Assembly (NCBI RefSeq): GCF_003337715.1
Contig: NZ_QPIX01000016.1
Location: 1 to 64,000, forward strand
Origin: Ciceribacter lividus
Lineage (GTDB): Bacteria > Pseudomonadota > Alphaproteobacteria > Rhizobiales > Rhizobiaceae
Length of the DNA stretch: 64,000 nucleotides
Direction of reading: 5' to 3'
Shown here: positions 8,123-17,007 of the stretch, piece by piece
Position numbering within the stretch: the first letter of the stretch is position 1
Layout: every line of letters starts with the position of its first letter
Translations under genes and position numbers: made by a program
The notes under the pieces: generated by a model
The model's database searches: none
What the model saw: the letters and a program-made list of their open reading frames with translations, nothing else
What the model was told of the DNA's origin: nothing

Positions 8123-9557
8123 TCTTCCCCGTCTCCACCGGCCCGACGGCAAGCGTCCGCGGCCCGGCATCGTCCATCTCGGCCTCGGCGCCTTCTTCCG
8201 CGCCCATGGTGCGGTCTACATCTCCGAGGCCATGGAGAAATCCGGCGGCGACTGGGGCATCGTCGGCGTCAGCCTGGTGCGGCCCGACCAACGCGACCTG
8301 CTGGCGCCCCAGGACTATGCCTACACGGCGCTCGAACTCGGGCCCGAAGGCGAGACGCCGCGCGTCATCACCGCTGTCGACCGCGTGCTGGTCGCCCGCG
8401 AAGATCCGCAGACGGTACTCGCCGCGATGAGCGATCCGGCAATCCGCATCGTCACGCTGACGGTCACGGAAAAGGGATACTGTCACGAACCCTCGACCGG
8501 CCGGCTCAATCGCCAGCACCCCGACATCGTCCATGACTTGGCGCATCCGGACACACCGCTGTCGGCGGTCGGCTATCTCGTGCGGGCGCTGGAGCGCCGG
8601 CGAAACGCCGGACAGCGTCCCTTCACCGTACTCTGCTGCGACAACCTTCCCGAAAACGGCAAGGTGGTGAAGGGCGTCGTCATCGAGCTTGCCGGGCTCA
8701 TCGATCCCGCGCTTGCCGACTGGATTTCCACCGAAGGCGCCTTCCCGTCGACGATGGTGGACCGGATCGTGCCGGCGACCAAGCCGGAGGATATCGAACG
8801 GCTGGCGGCGATGACCGGTGTTCTCGACCTCTCGCCGGTCATGCACGAGCCCTTCCGGCAGTGGGTGGTCGAAGATCGCTTCGTCGACGGTTCCCGTCCC
8901 GATCTCGGCGCGGTCGGCGTGCAACTGGTGGACGATGTGACGCCTTTCGAGCACATGAAGCTGCGCTGCCTCAACGGCACCCACTCCTCCCTCGCCTATC
9001 TCGGCTATCTCGCCGGACACGAGACGATCAGCGACACGGTCGCCGATCCCTCCTTCGCAAAGTTCTGCAAGCGGCTCTGGCGCGAGGAAATCGTGCCCGG
9101 CCTCAAAGCACCGGAAGGGGTCGACCTCTCCGCCTATACCGACGCGCTCTTCGAGCGCTATTCGAACCCGGCGATCCGCCATCGGACCTGGCAGATCGCC
9201 ATGGACGGATCGCAGAAGCTGCCACAGCGCATCCTCTCGACCATCGCCGAGAACCTGAAGGCCGGACGGCCTTTCGCCGGACTGGCGCTCGCGGTCGCCG
9301 CCTGGATGCGCTATGTCGGCGGCATCGACGAGAAAGGCAACCCGATCGACGTGCGCGACCCGCTCGCCGCGCGCCTGAAGAGCCTGAGCGACGCCGCAAA
9401 CGGCGCCGACGGCAAAGTCGCGGCACTCCTCGGGGTCACGGAGATCTTCCCTCCGGCGCTTGCCGCAGATGAGGGTTTTCACGCGGCGCTTGCCAAAGCC
9501 TATGCGGGTTTGCTTGAAAAGGGAGCCGCACGCATGGTGGAGGAGGTCGGCGCATGA
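8112..9557 (+). CDS. uxuB: Mannitol dehydrogenase-family oxidoreductase, probable D-fructuronate (mannonate) reductase
   Basis: This NADH-dependent enzyme reduces D-fructuronate to D-mannonate. The 481 residues from the chosen TTG start begin with PGIVHLGLGAFFRAHGA, the family's Rossmann motif, and include the catalytic/signature segment KLRCLNGTHSSLAYLG. The length fits UxuB/UxaB (about 480-490). It overlaps kduD by 11 bases and is coupled to uxuA by ATGA. It is the only member of this family in an operon that also holds altronate dehydratase, so it may also reduce tagaturonate; that is inference. Confidence 0.87.
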   Translation: MPADLPRLHRPDGKRPRPGIVHLGLGAFFRAHGAVYISEAMEKSGGDWGIVGVSLVRPDQRDLLAPQDYAYTALELGPEGETPRVITAVDRVLVAREDPQTVLAAMSDPAIRIVTLTVTEKGYCHEPSTGRLNRQHPDIVHDLAHPDTPLSAVGYLVRALERRRNAGQRPFTVLCCDNLPENGKVVKGVVIELAGLIDPALADWISTEGAFPSTMVDRIVPATKPEDIERLAAMTGVLDLSPVMHEPFRQWVVEDRFVDGSRPDLGAVGVQLVDDVTPFEHMKLRCLNGTHSSLAYLGYLAGHETISDTVADPSFAKFCKRLWREEIVPGLKAPEGVDLSAYTDALFERYSNPAIRHRTWQIAMDGSQKLPQRILSTIAENLKAGRPFAGLALAVAAWMRYVGGIDEKGNPIDVRDPLAARLKSLSDAANGADGKVAALLGVTEIFPPALAADEGFHAALAKAYAGLLEKGAARMVEEVGA

Positions 9558-10750
9558 TCGAGAGCTGGCGCTGGTACGGACCGTTTGACGCGATCACGCT
9601 GCCCGAAATCGCCCAGACGGGCGCGACCGGCATCGTCACCGCCCTTCACGAAATCCCCTATGGCGAAGTCTGGCCGGAAGAGACAATCCGCGACCGCCAG
9701 GAAGAGATTGCAGCGGACCGCAACCTCGGTCTCTACTGGAACGTCGTGGAGAGCCTGCCCGTCCACGAGGATATCAAGCGCGGCGAAGGCGATCTCGAGC
9801 GCCTTTTTGCCAACTACCGACAATCGCTGCGCAATCTCGCCGCCTGCGGCATCTCGACCGTCTGTTACAACTTCATGCCGCTTCTCGACTGGACACGCAC
9901 ACAACTCGACGCGCCGGCACCGCGCGGCGGAACCGCCTTGCGTTTCTCGCAGCCGCACATGGCCGCCTTCGAGATCTTCATGCTCGAACGGGAAGGCGCG
10001 GAAGCCGATTACAGCGACGAAGTCCGCGAGGCCGCGCGGGAGTGGTACGAGGCCTCGAGCGCCGGCCTGCGCCAGAACCTCCTGAACTCGATCATGGCCG
10101 GCCTGCCGGGCGCCTTCGACCGCTACGACATAGAGGGTCTCAGGGAAAAGCTGAAGCAGTACACAGGTATCGGCCGCGATGAACTGAGGGCGAACTACGC
10201 CCGTTTCCTCGCCGAGGTGGTGCCCGCGGCCGAAGAGTTCGGCATTCGCCTCTGCGTCCATCCGGATGACCCGCCGCGCAATATCCTCGGCCTGCCGCGC
10301 ATCGTCTCGACCGGCGACGACATCGAGTGGATTCTTGCCAGTCAGGACAGCCCCTCGAACGGGCTCACCCTCTGTTCCGGCTCGCTCGGCGCCAATCCGG
10401 CCAACGACGTGCCGGCGATCGCCCGCCGCTTCGCGCCGCGCATCCATTTCGCGCACCTGCGCAACGTCGCCAAGGAGCCGGACGGCTCGTTCCAGGAAGC
10501 CGCCCATCTCGGTGGCGACACCGACATGGTCGCGCTCATCGCCGCGCTGGTCGCCGAAGAACGGCGCCGGCGACAGGAGGGGCGTGCCGACGTCTCCATC
10601 CCTTACCGCCCCGACCACGGCCACGAATTGCTGGACGATCTCGGCCGCGGCACCCATCCCGGCTATCCGCTGATCGGCCGGATGCGTGGACTTGCAGAAC
10701 TTCGGGGCATTGTAAAAGCCCTCCAGCACGAGAGTATTTCCTATGACTGA
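9554..10750 (+). CDS. uxuA: Mannonate dehydratase
   Basis: UxuA removes water from D-mannonate to give KDG in the glucuronate branch. The 398-residue protein matches the family length (E. coli about 394) and has the TIM-barrel blocks WRWYGPFDAITL, ICVHPDDPP (here LCVHPDDPPRNILGLPRIVS) and the metal-ligand region IHFAHLRNV. The last DHGHELLDD motif, read here as RPDHGHELLDDL, is characteristic. The start overlaps the previous stop by 4 bases and the end overlaps uxaA by 8 bases. Confidence 0.95.
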   Translation: MIESWRWYGPFDAITLPEIAQTGATGIVTALHEIPYGEVWPEETIRDRQEEIAADRNLGLYWNVVESLPVHEDIKRGEGDLERLFANYRQSLRNLAACGISTVCYNFMPLLDWTRTQLDAPAPRGGTALRFSQPHMAAFEIFMLEREGAEADYSDEVREAAREWYEASSAGLRQNLLNSIMAGLPGAFDRYDIEGLREKLKQYTGIGRDELRANYARFLAEVVPAAEEFGIRLCVHPDDPPRNILGLPRIVSTGDDIEWILASQDSPSNGLTLCSGSLGANPANDVPAIARRFAPRIHFAHLRNVAKEPDGSFQEAAHLGGDTDMVALIAALVAEERRRRQEGRADVSIPYRPDHGHELLDDLGRGTHPGYPLIGRMRGLAELRGIVKALQHESISYD

Positions 10751-12275
10751 ATCGACCGGCACCCTTCTCCTGCATGTTGACGACAACGTCGCGATCCTCA
10801 CCGAGCCCGCCGTGGCAGGCAGCCGGCCGCTCGGCTTCGGCGAGCCGCTGAAGACGCCGGTCGCCCGCGGCCACAAGATCGCGCGCGTCGCCATCCCGGC
10901 AGGCCAGCATATCTACAAGTTCGGCCAGATCATCGGCTTCGCCAGCCAGCCAATCGCCGCCGGCGAGCACATCCACACCCACAACTGCGCCTTCGGCGAG
11001 CACGACCGCGACTATCGCATCGGCGCCGACCTGGAAAAGGCGAAAGCGGCGATCCCGGTCGTCGAGCCGGCGCACTTCATGGGCTACCGGCGTGCCAACG
11101 GCCAGGCCGGCACCCGCAACTTCATCGCGATCTGCGCGACGGTGAACTGTTCCGCCACCGTGATCCGGCGAGCCGCCGACGAGGTCAACCGCTCGGGCAT
11201 CCTCGATCGCTACCCGAACGTCGACGGCGTCGCCGCCTTCGCCCATGGCACGGGCTGCGCGATCTCGGTGACCGGCCCGGGCTTCGACAATCTCCAGCGC
11301 GTACTCTGGGGCTACGCGACCCACCCGAACGTCGCCGCCGCCGTCTTCGTCGGGCTCGGCTGCGAGACGATGCAGATCGCCCGCATGCGCGCGCTCTACG
11401 GCGATCACGACGACAGCCGCTTCTTCTCGCTTACGATCCAGGAAACCGGTGGCACGACGCAGACCGTCCGTCGCATCGTCGACCACATCCACGAGATCCT
11501 GCCGATCGTCAACGAGGCCAAACGTGAGCCGATCCCGGCCTCGGAACTGAAGCTCGCGCTGCAATGCGGCGGCTCCGACGGCTTTTCCGGCATCACCGCC
11601 AATCCGGCGCTCGGCGTCGCAAGCGACCTGCTGGTCGGCCTCGGCGGCACGGTCGTGCTTTCCGAAACGCCGGAAATCTACGGCGCCGAACAGCTCCTGT
11701 TGCGCCGCGCCGCCTCGAAGGAGGTCGCCGACAAGCTGATCGAGCGCATCACCTGGTGGGAGAACTACTGTCGGATCAACGACGGGTCGATGGACAACAA
11801 TCCGAGCCCGGGCAACAAGCTCGGCGGCCTGACGACCATCCTCGAAAAGTCGCTGGGTGCGGCCGCCAAGGCCGGTAGCACGCCAATGACGGACGTCCTC
11901 CTCTATGGCGAGAAGATCACCGGCCCCGGCTTCGTCTTCATGGACACACCCGGCTACGACCCTGTGGCGGCGACGGGACAGATCGCCGGCGGGGCCCAGC
12001 TCGTCTGCTTCACCACCGGCCGCGGCTCGGCCTTCGGCTCGAAGCCGGCGCCGACCATCAAGCTTTCGACGAGCAGCAGGCTCTACAACGAGATGCACGA
12101 CGACATGGACATCAACTGCGGCGACATCATCACCGAGGGCGTATCTCTCGAGGCCAAGGGCCGCGAGATTCTCGACCACGTGCTGGCGACCGCATCCGGG
12201 CAGAAGACCAAATCCGAATTGCTCGGCCTCGGCGACAACGAGTTCGTGCCCTGGCAGGTCGGCGCCGTCATGTGA
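10743..12275 (+). CDS. uxaA: Altronate dehydratase
   Basis: UxaA dehydrates D-altronate to KDG in the galacturonate branch. The 510-residue protein has an N-terminal SAF-like domain (residues about 10-85), a linker with YRRANGQAGTRNF and a large C-terminal catalytic domain with AICATVNCSATV, ALQCGGSDGFSGITANPALG and GRGSAFGSKPAPTIKLS. It is the last gene of the uronate operon, followed by a strong bidirectional terminator. The family also contains galactarate dehydratases, but the uronate context makes altronate the likely substrate. Confidence 0.92.
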   Translation: MTESTGTLLLHVDDNVAILTEPAVAGSRPLGFGEPLKTPVARGHKIARVAIPAGQHIYKFGQIIGFASQPIAAGEHIHTHNCAFGEHDRDYRIGADLEKAKAAIPVVEPAHFMGYRRANGQAGTRNFIAICATVNCSATVIRRAADEVNRSGILDRYPNVDGVAAFAHGTGCAISVTGPGFDNLQRVLWGYATHPNVAAAVFVGLGCETMQIARMRALYGDHDDSRFFSLTIQETGGTTQTVRRIVDHIHEILPIVNEAKREPIPASELKLALQCGGSDGFSGITANPALGVASDLLVGLGGTVVLSETPEIYGAEQLLLRRAASKEVADKLIERITWWENYCRINDGSMDNNPSPGNKLGGLTTILEKSLGAAAKAGSTPMTDVLLYGEKITGPGFVFMDTPGYDPVAATGQIAGGAQLVCFTTGRGSAFGSKPAPTIKLSTSSRLYNEMHDDMDINCGDIITEGVSLEAKGREILDHVLATASGQKTKSELLGLGDNEFVPWQVGAVM

Positions 12276-12308
12276 GACGGCTTCGGCCGCACATCCCCTG
12301 AAACGCAA

Positions 12309-12340
12309 AACCGGAGCAGGTCGCCCTGCTCCGGTTCTTT
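12309..12340. terminator. Bidirectional Rho-independent terminator between uxaA and pntB
   Basis: A perfect 12-bp stem (AACCGGAGCAGG / CCTGCTCCGGTT) with a 4-base loop is followed by CTTTATT on the plus strand. AA pairs at its base give TT after the stem on the minus strand. It separates two convergent units. Confidence 0.85.
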
Positions 12341-12359
12341 ATTGCGTCGCCGCTGACGG

Positions 12360-13793
12360 TCAGCGGATCATCGGCAACAGGCTGTCGAGCGACTTCTTGG
12401 CGTCGCCATAGAACATCCGCGTGTTCTCCTTGTAGAAGAGCGGGTTCTCGATGCCGGAATAGCCGGTCCCCTGGCCGCGTTTCGAAACGAAGACCTGCTT
12501 CGCCTTCCAGACCTCCAGCACCGGCATGCCGGCGATCGGAGAGTTCGGGTCTTCCTGTGCAGCCGGATTGACGATGTCGTTCGAGCCGATGACAATCGCG
12601 ACGTCCGTGTTCGGGAAGTCCTCGTTGATCTCGTCCATCTCGAGCACGATGTCGTACGGCACCTTCGCTTCCGCGAGCAGCACGTTCATGTGGCCCGGTA
12701 GGCGACCCGCCACCGGATGGATGGCGAAGCGCACTTCCTTGCCGGCGGCGCGCAGCTTGCGGGTGAGTTCGGAGACAGACTGCTGCGCCTGCGCCACCGC
12801 CATCCCGTAGCCCGGCACGATGATGACCGAATCCGCGTCGTTGAGCGCGTTTGCGACCCCTTCGGCATCGATCGCGATCTGTTCCCCGGTCACTTCCATC
12901 TGCGGACCGGTTGTGCCGCCGAAGCCGCCCAGGATGACCGAGATGAAGGAGCGGTTCATCGCCTTGCACATGATGTAGGAGAGGATCGCACCCGACGAAC
13001 CGACCAGTGCGCCGACGACAATCAAAAGATCGTTCGACAGCGAGAAGCCGATCGCCGCGGCCGCCCAGCCCGAATAACTGTTCAGCATCGACACGACCAC
13101 CGGCATGTCGGCGCCGCCGATGCCCATGATCAGGTGGTAGCCGATGAAAAAGGCGAGCAGCGTCATCAGGATGATCGTCCAGGCGCCGGAGCCGCCGACA
13201 TACATGAAGAGCAGAGCGAGCGACAGCAACGCCGCACCGGCATTCAGCACGTGACCGCCGGGCAGTTTCTTCGCCTTGCCGTCGACGCGGCCGGCGAGCT
13301 TGCCGAACGCGACCACGGACCCGGTGAAGGTGACCGCCCCGATGAACACGCCGAGGAACACCTCGACCTTGAGGATGACCTGTTCGACGGCCGTCTTGTG
13401 CGCGAGCACCGCCGCGAAGCCTTCGAGCGACGCCCGGCTCGCCTCGTCCATCGCAAGCACGCGGCCGAGTTCAATATGGGCATTGAAGCCGATGAAGACC
13501 GCCGCGAGGCCGACCAGAGAGTGCATGGCCGCGACGAGCTGCGGCATCTCGGTCATCTGGACGCGCTTGGCGACCACCCAGCCGATCGCACCACCAGCGC
13601 CGATCATGATGGCAGAGAGGAGCCAGTTGCCCTTGCCGGGTCCGTAGAGCGTCGCCGCAACGGCGAGCCCCATGCCGACGATGCCGTACCAGACGGCGCG
13701 CTTGGCGCTCTCCTGGCCCGAAAGCCCGCCGAGCGAAAGGATGAAGAGAACAGCCGCGACCACGTAGGCGGCAGTGGTAAATCCGTATTCCAT
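12360..13793 (-). CDS. pntB: NAD(P) transhydrogenase, beta subunit
   Basis: PntB is the NADP(H)-binding and main membrane subunit of the proton-translocating transhydrogenase, which makes NADPH from NADH using the proton gradient. The 477 residues begin with about eight to nine membrane helices (to about residue 270) and end in the dIII domain with [30 protein letters not shown] (first 20 shown) and [12 protein letters not shown]. It lies 15 bases downstream of pntA in one operon. The supply of NADPH may matter for the reductive steps around it, but no direct link is visible. Confidence 0.95.
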   Translation of the reverse strand: MEYGFTTAAYVVAAVLFILSLGGLSGQESAKRAVWYGIVGMGLAVAATLYGPGKGNWLLSAIMIGAGGAIGWVVAKRVQMTEMPQLVAAMHSLVGLAAVFIGFNAHIELGRVLAMDEASRASLEGFAAVLAHKTAVEQVILKVEVFLGVFIGAVTFTGSVVAFGKLAGRVDGKAKKLPGGHVLNAGAALLSLALLFMYVGGSGAWTIILMTLLAFFIGYHLIMGIGGADMPVVVSMLNSYSGWAAAAIGFSLSNDLLIVVGALVGSSGAILSYIMCKAMNRSFISVILGGFGGTTGPQMEVTGEQIAIDAEGVANALNDADSVIIVPGYGMAVAQAQQSVSELTRKLRAAGKEVRFAIHPVAGRLPGHMNVLLAEAKVPYDIVLEMDEINEDFPNTDVAIVIGSNDIVNPAAQEDPNSPIAGMPVLEVWKAKQVFVSKRGQGTGYSGIENPLFYKENTRMFYGDAKKSLDSLLPMIR

Positions 13794-13808
13794 CGTGCCT
13801 CTCCCGCC

Positions 13809-15383
13809 TTACGACTTCTGGAACATGGCGAGCATGCGCCGGGTGACCATGAAGCCACCGAAGATGTTGATCCCGGCCATGAACACCGAGAGCGCACCGA
13901 GCACGATCACGAGGAAATTGCCGGAGCCGATCTGCATCAGCGCCCCGAGGATGATGATAGACGAGATCGCGTTGGTGACCGCCATCAGCGGGGTATGCAG
14001 CGAGTGCGACACGTTCCAGATGACCTGGAAGCCGACGAAGCACGAAAGAACGAAGACGATGAAGTGGCTCATGAAGCTCGCCGGAGCATAGAGGCCGGCA
14101 AGCAGGATCAGCGCACCGCCACCGGCGAGCATCGCCACCTGGTTGCGGGTCTGGGCCTTGAAGGCGGCGACCTCCTGCGCGCGCTTCTCTTCGGGCGTCA
14201 GTTCCTTGGGCTTTTCCTTCGGCTTCTGCGCCGCGATCGCCTGGATCTTCGGCGGCGGCGGCGGATACGTGATCTCGCCCTCGAACGTAACCGTCGCCCC
14301 GCGGATGACGTCGTCTTCCATGTTGTGGACGAGCTTGCCGTCCTTGCCGGGCGTCAGGTCCGTCATCATGTGACGGACGTTGGTCGAGTAGAGCGTCGAT
14401 GCCTGGGCCGCCATGCGGCTCGGGAAGTCCGTATAGCCGATGACGATGACGCCGTTGTCCGACACGATGCGCTGGTCTGCGACCGTGAGATCGCAATTGC
14501 CGCCGCGCTCGGCGGCGAGGTCGACGACGACAGAACCGGGCTTCATCGCCGCCACCATGTCGGCGAGCCAGAGCTTCGGCGCGTCACGGCCGGGAATCAG
14601 CGCCGTCGTGATGACGATGTCGATCTCAGGCGCGATCTCGCGGAACTTCTTGAGCTGGGCTTCGCGGAACTCCGGCGACGACGGGGCGGCATAGCCGCCG
14701 GTCGCCGCACCGTCCTGTTGCTGGTCGGTGAAGTCCAGGAAGACGAACTCGGCGCCCATCGATTCGATCTGCTCGGCCACTTCCGGGCGAACGTCGAAGG
14801 CATAGGTGATCGCGCCGAGCGAGACGCTGGTGCCGACGGCGGCAAGACCGGCGACGCCGGCGCCGATGACCAGCACCTTGGCCGGCGGGATCTTGCCGGC
14901 AGCCGTCACCTGGCCAGTGAAGAAGCGCCCGAAATTGTTGCCGGCCTCGATCACCGCGCGGTAGCCCGCGATGTTGGCCATCGAGGAGAGAGCGTCCATC
15001 TTCTGGGCGCGGCTGATGCGCGGCACCATGTCCATGGCGATGACGTTGGCACCCTTGCCCTTGCAGAGATCGAGCAGCGCCTTGTTCTGCGCCGGATAGA
15101 AAAATGAAATCAACGTTTTACCGGCGCCGAGACGCTCGGCCTCCGCCGTTTCCGGCGGCCGTACCTTGGCAATCACGTCGGCGGTCGCATAGAGCGCCTC
15201 GGCGCTGTCGACGACGTCGACTCCGGCGGCACGATAGGCGTCGTCGGAGAAGCCGGCCGCCTTGCCGGCGCCGCTTTCGATGATGCAGTCATAACCCAGT
15301 TTGCGGAGTTGCGTCGCGCTGTCCGGCGTCATCGCCACGCGCGCTTCCCCCTCGAACACTTCCCTTGGCGAACCTATCTTCAA
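13809..15383 (-). CDS. pntA: NAD(P) transhydrogenase, alpha subunit (single fused polypeptide)
   Basis: PntA carries the NAD(H)-binding domain and a few membrane helices of the transhydrogenase. The protein starts [20 protein letters not shown] and contains the nucleotide motif [22 protein letters not shown] ([11 protein letters not shown] shown) and RGGNCDLT; a proline-rich linker with PPPPPK leads to three or four C-terminal helices. It is fused (about 524 residues), unlike relatives split into PntAA and PntAB. A TTG start is preferred because GGGGAG lies 6 bases upstream and it begins at the conserved KIGSPRE. An ATG 18 codons further upstream (15437) is possible. Confidence 0.93.
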   Translation of the reverse strand: MKIGSPREVFEGEARVAMTPDSATQLRKLGYDCIIESGAGKAAGFSDDAYRAAGVDVVDSAEALYATADVIAKVRPPETAEAERLGAGKTLISFFYPAQNKALLDLCKGKGANVIAMDMVPRISRAQKMDALSSMANIAGYRAVIEAGNNFGRFFTGQVTAAGKIPPAKVLVIGAGVAGLAAVGTSVSLGAITYAFDVRPEVAEQIESMGAEFVFLDFTDQQQDGAATGGYAAPSSPEFREAQLKKFREIAPEIDIVITTALIPGRDAPKLWLADMVAAMKPGSVVVDLAAERGGNCDLTVADQRIVSDNGVIVIGYTDFPSRMAAQASTLYSTNVRHMMTDLTPGKDGKLVHNMEDDVIRGATVTFEGEITYPPPPPKIQAIAAQKPKEKPKELTPEEKRAQEVAAFKAQTRNQVAMLAGGGALILLAGLYAPASFMSHFIVFVLSCFVGFQVIWNVSHSLHTPLMAVTNAISSIIILGALMQIGSGNFLVIVLGALSVFMAGINIFGGFMVTRRMLAMFQKS

Positions 15384-15389
15384 GCCAGT

Positions 15390-15395
15390 CTCCCC
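15390..15395 (-). promoter_or_regulatory. Ribosome binding site supporting the TTG start of pntA
   Basis: GGGGAG on the minus strand sits 6 bases before the TTG codon. The upstream ATG at 15437 lacks a comparable site. Confidence 0.5.
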
Positions 15396-15612
15396 TTCGC
15401 GTCCCAGAAATCCCGTCCTGATTTCGTGATGAAACACGATCAGAATGGGACCGTTCTGTCCAGATCATTGCAGCCTTTTTTCCAACCCTGTCGGCGCATC
15501 GTCCTGCAGGAATGCACCGATCTTCGGCCATAGCGAAGAAATGGCCTGCCCGAAAGGCCGTTCAGCGGCCAATCCGTCCACCGGATGCGAAATTTGCGCC
15601 GGTTCCTGCGCG

Positions 15613-15637
15613 GGAACAAATTCGCCGACGGACCATT
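15613..15637 (+). promoter_or_regulatory. Candidate EcfG (general stress sigma) promoter of the first DUF1328 gene
   Basis: GGAAC (15613-15617), 16 bases, then CATT (15634-15637), 30 bases before the GTG start. The -35 is perfect and the -10 differs from CGTT at one base. It still fits the looser GGAAC-N18-TT rule reported for rhizobial RpoE2. Confidence 0.55.
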
Positions 15638-15666
15638 TATTCCGCAATCGAAGAAGGAGGCCCATC

Positions 15667-15831
15667 GTGCTGAAATGGATTCTGATATTCCTGCTGATTG
15701 CTGCCGTCGCAAGCCTTCTCGGGTTTCGCGGTGTGGCCAGCGCATCCGCGACCGTCGCACGGGTCCTGATCTTCATCGTTCTGGTGATCCTGATCATCGC
15801 CTTGTTCACCGGCATCGTCATCGTCGCCTGA
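15667..15831 (+). CDS. Small DUF1328 membrane protein
   Basis: A 54-residue protein of the DUF1328/YtjA (UPF0391) family. It has two hydrophobic helices, residues about 2-22 and 30-53, separated by a short ASASATVARV turn that is conserved in the family. Its molecular function is unknown; related genes in alphaproteobacteria are often under general stress control. A GTG start is chosen because AAGGAGG (15654-15660) lies 6 bases upstream and the longer open frame before it does not look coding. A GGAAC-type promoter sits 30 bases upstream of the start. Confidence 0.82.
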   Translation: MLKWILIFLLIAAVASLLGFRGVASASATVARVLIFIVLVILIIALFTGIVIVA

Positions 15832-15943
15832 CGACAGGACGGTACCGGCACGGCGAACAGGCCGCGTTCCCGCCCCCTGCAACTTGGGGATGCCGCCATT
15901 CTGATGTCGGGATTTTCCGGTCGTGGTCCGAGGCCGACCGGCC

Positions 15944-16510
15944 TTAGGTCGCAAAGGCCCGCTTGGTCACGGCGGCATCGTTGGGGTCCGGGCCGTAATC
16001 AGCCTCGCCCGACACGCCGAGAATGCCCTGCAGCTTGTTGCGGGCGCGACTGATACGACTCTTGATCGTGCCAACGGCGCAGCCACAAATCTCGGCCGCC
16101 TCCTCGTAGGCGAACCCCGAGGCGCCGACGAGAATGATCGCCTCGCGCTGGTCCGCCGGCAGCTGCTCGAGGGCCTTTCGGAAGTCCCGAAGGTCGAGCG
16201 ACCCGTACTGCTGCGGGTGCGTGGCGAGTTGCGCGGTGAAGACACCGTCGGTATCGGCGACCTCGCGTCCACGCTTGCGCATTTGCGCATAGAACTCGTT
16301 GCGGAGGATCGTGAAGAGCCACGCCTTCATGTTGGTTCCGGGCTCGAAATGGTCCTGTTTCGCCCAAGCCTTGACGATCGTATCCTGCACGAGGTCGTCG
16401 GCGAGGTGGTGACGTCCTGTCAGCGAAACGGCGAACGCCCGGAGGGTCGGGAGAGCGGCGAGCATATCCCGCTTGAAACCGGTGTCCGGCGCGATTCTCT
16501 CTTGGTTCAT
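15944..16510 (-). CDS. ecfG: EcfG/RpoE2-type RNA polymerase sigma factor (general stress response)
   Basis: This ECF sigma factor directs RNA polymerase to general stress genes and is released from NepR by phosphorylated PhyR in alphaproteobacteria. The 188 residues contain region 2 (about 10-80, with HHLADDLVQDTIVKAW and the lysine-rich end of helix 2.4) and region 4 (about 108-162, with FAYEEAAEICGCAVGTIKSR). The internal ATG at 16510 is chosen because homology begins there. It overlaps the stop of a NepR-like frame upstream. Six GGAAC-type promoters elsewhere in the window are likely targets. No phyR or sensor kinase is in view. Confidence 0.88.
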   Translation of the reverse strand: MNQERIAPDTGFKRDMLAALPTLRAFAVSLTGRHHLADDLVQDTIVKAWAKQDHFEPGTNMKAWLFTILRNEFYAQMRKRGREVADTDGVFTAQLATHPQQYGSLDLRDFRKALEQLPADQREAIILVGASGFAYEEAAEICGCAVGTIKSRISRARNKLQGILGVSGEADYGPDPNDAAVTKRAFAT

Positions 16511-16695
16511 CACGCATTGTCTCCAGTGACGTGGTGCCCCTCGGCGTTCCTTTCCGCCGCGTCGAGCCTCTCCTGAAGCTCGAGGAACGTGTCCAGCATA
16601 CCTCCATTCTGCACGGATTGGTAGAACTGGCGCTTTTTTTGGCATAACCCGGAGACATGACAGCGCAACCGGCTCTTTTCGAGACCGCGGAACAT
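16510..16695 (-). CDS. Possible second NepR-like anti-sigma factor overlapping ecfG
   Basis: A short frame ends at the first base of the ecfG start codon region. Its C-terminal part, FYQSVQNGGMLDTFLELQER followed by LDAAE, aligns without gaps to the NepR-like protein encoded at 17477 (YYDSIVEEGTPKHLLDLLER then LDHAE). NepR genes commonly sit directly upstream of ecfG. The start is uncertain: the ATG at 16695 gives about 61 residues, the usual NepR size, but has no clear ribosome site, and an ATG at 16779 is also in frame. The first helix is poorly conserved. It may be a divergent or decaying NepR. Confidence 0.45.
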   Translation of the reverse strand: MFRGLEKSRLRCHVSGLCQKKRQFYQSVQNGGMLDTFLELQERLDAAERNAEGHHVTGDNA

Positions 16696-16713
16696 TTGGC
16701 AGGGCGGAACGTT
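16689..16713 (+). promoter_or_regulatory. EcfG-type promoter of the second DUF1328 gene
   Basis: GGAAC (16689-16693), exactly 16 bases, then CGTT (16710-16713), a full match to the alphaproteobacterial EcfG consensus. The -10 ends 30 bases before the ATG at 16743. Confidence 0.8.
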
Positions 16714-16742
16714 CTTGACGGACGCAGGTAAGGAGAAAAGCC

Positions 16743-16907
16743 ATGCTTTACTACGCACTTCTCTTTCTCGTCGTCGCATTGGTCGCAGGCGTACTGGGCT
16801 TCGGCGGCATTGCCGGGGCTTCGGCCGGTATCGCGAAGATCCTCTTCTTTGTCTTTATCGTCCTCTTCCTGATATCGCTCGTGAGCCGTTTCTTCCGTAG
16901 CGTGTGA
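16743..16907 (+). CDS. Small DUF1328 membrane protein, second copy
   Basis: A 54-residue protein starting [20 protein letters not shown], with two membrane helices around a GASAGIAKI turn and a short basic tail (SRFFRSV). It belongs to the same DUF1328/YtjA family as the protein encoded at 15667 and has the same length. AAGGAG lies 6-7 bases before the ATG. A perfect EcfG-type promoter is 30 bases upstream, so stress induction is likely. The function of the family is not known; two copies flank the ecfG gene. Confidence 0.82.
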   Translation: MLYYALLFLVVALVAGVLGFGGIAGASAGIAKILFFVFIVLFLISLVSRFFRSV

Positions 16908-17007
16908 CGACCGCGACATCCGGGGCCTCTGACGGCGACCATCTCGGCCGCCGCCGACTTCCCACGCGGCAGTGCAAACACGCAGAGTAGAACCGGGGAC
17001 CTCTCGT

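Noticed and set aside
12717..15107. 796-codon plus-strand open frame opposite pntB and pntA
   Set aside because: Repetitive Arg/Asp/His-rich product without any domain; the transhydrogenase genes on the other strand are certain.
16584..16607. Additional GGAAC-N16-CATT match on the plus strand
   Set aside because: It lies inside the NepR-like frame, about 135 bases before the nearest plus-strand start, and that gene already has a full-consensus promoter closer by.
16631..16640. Run of seven identical bases in the NepR-like frame, considered as a frameshift
   Set aside because: Neither alternative frame upstream of the run gives a better NepR first helix, so a frameshift does not improve the protein.
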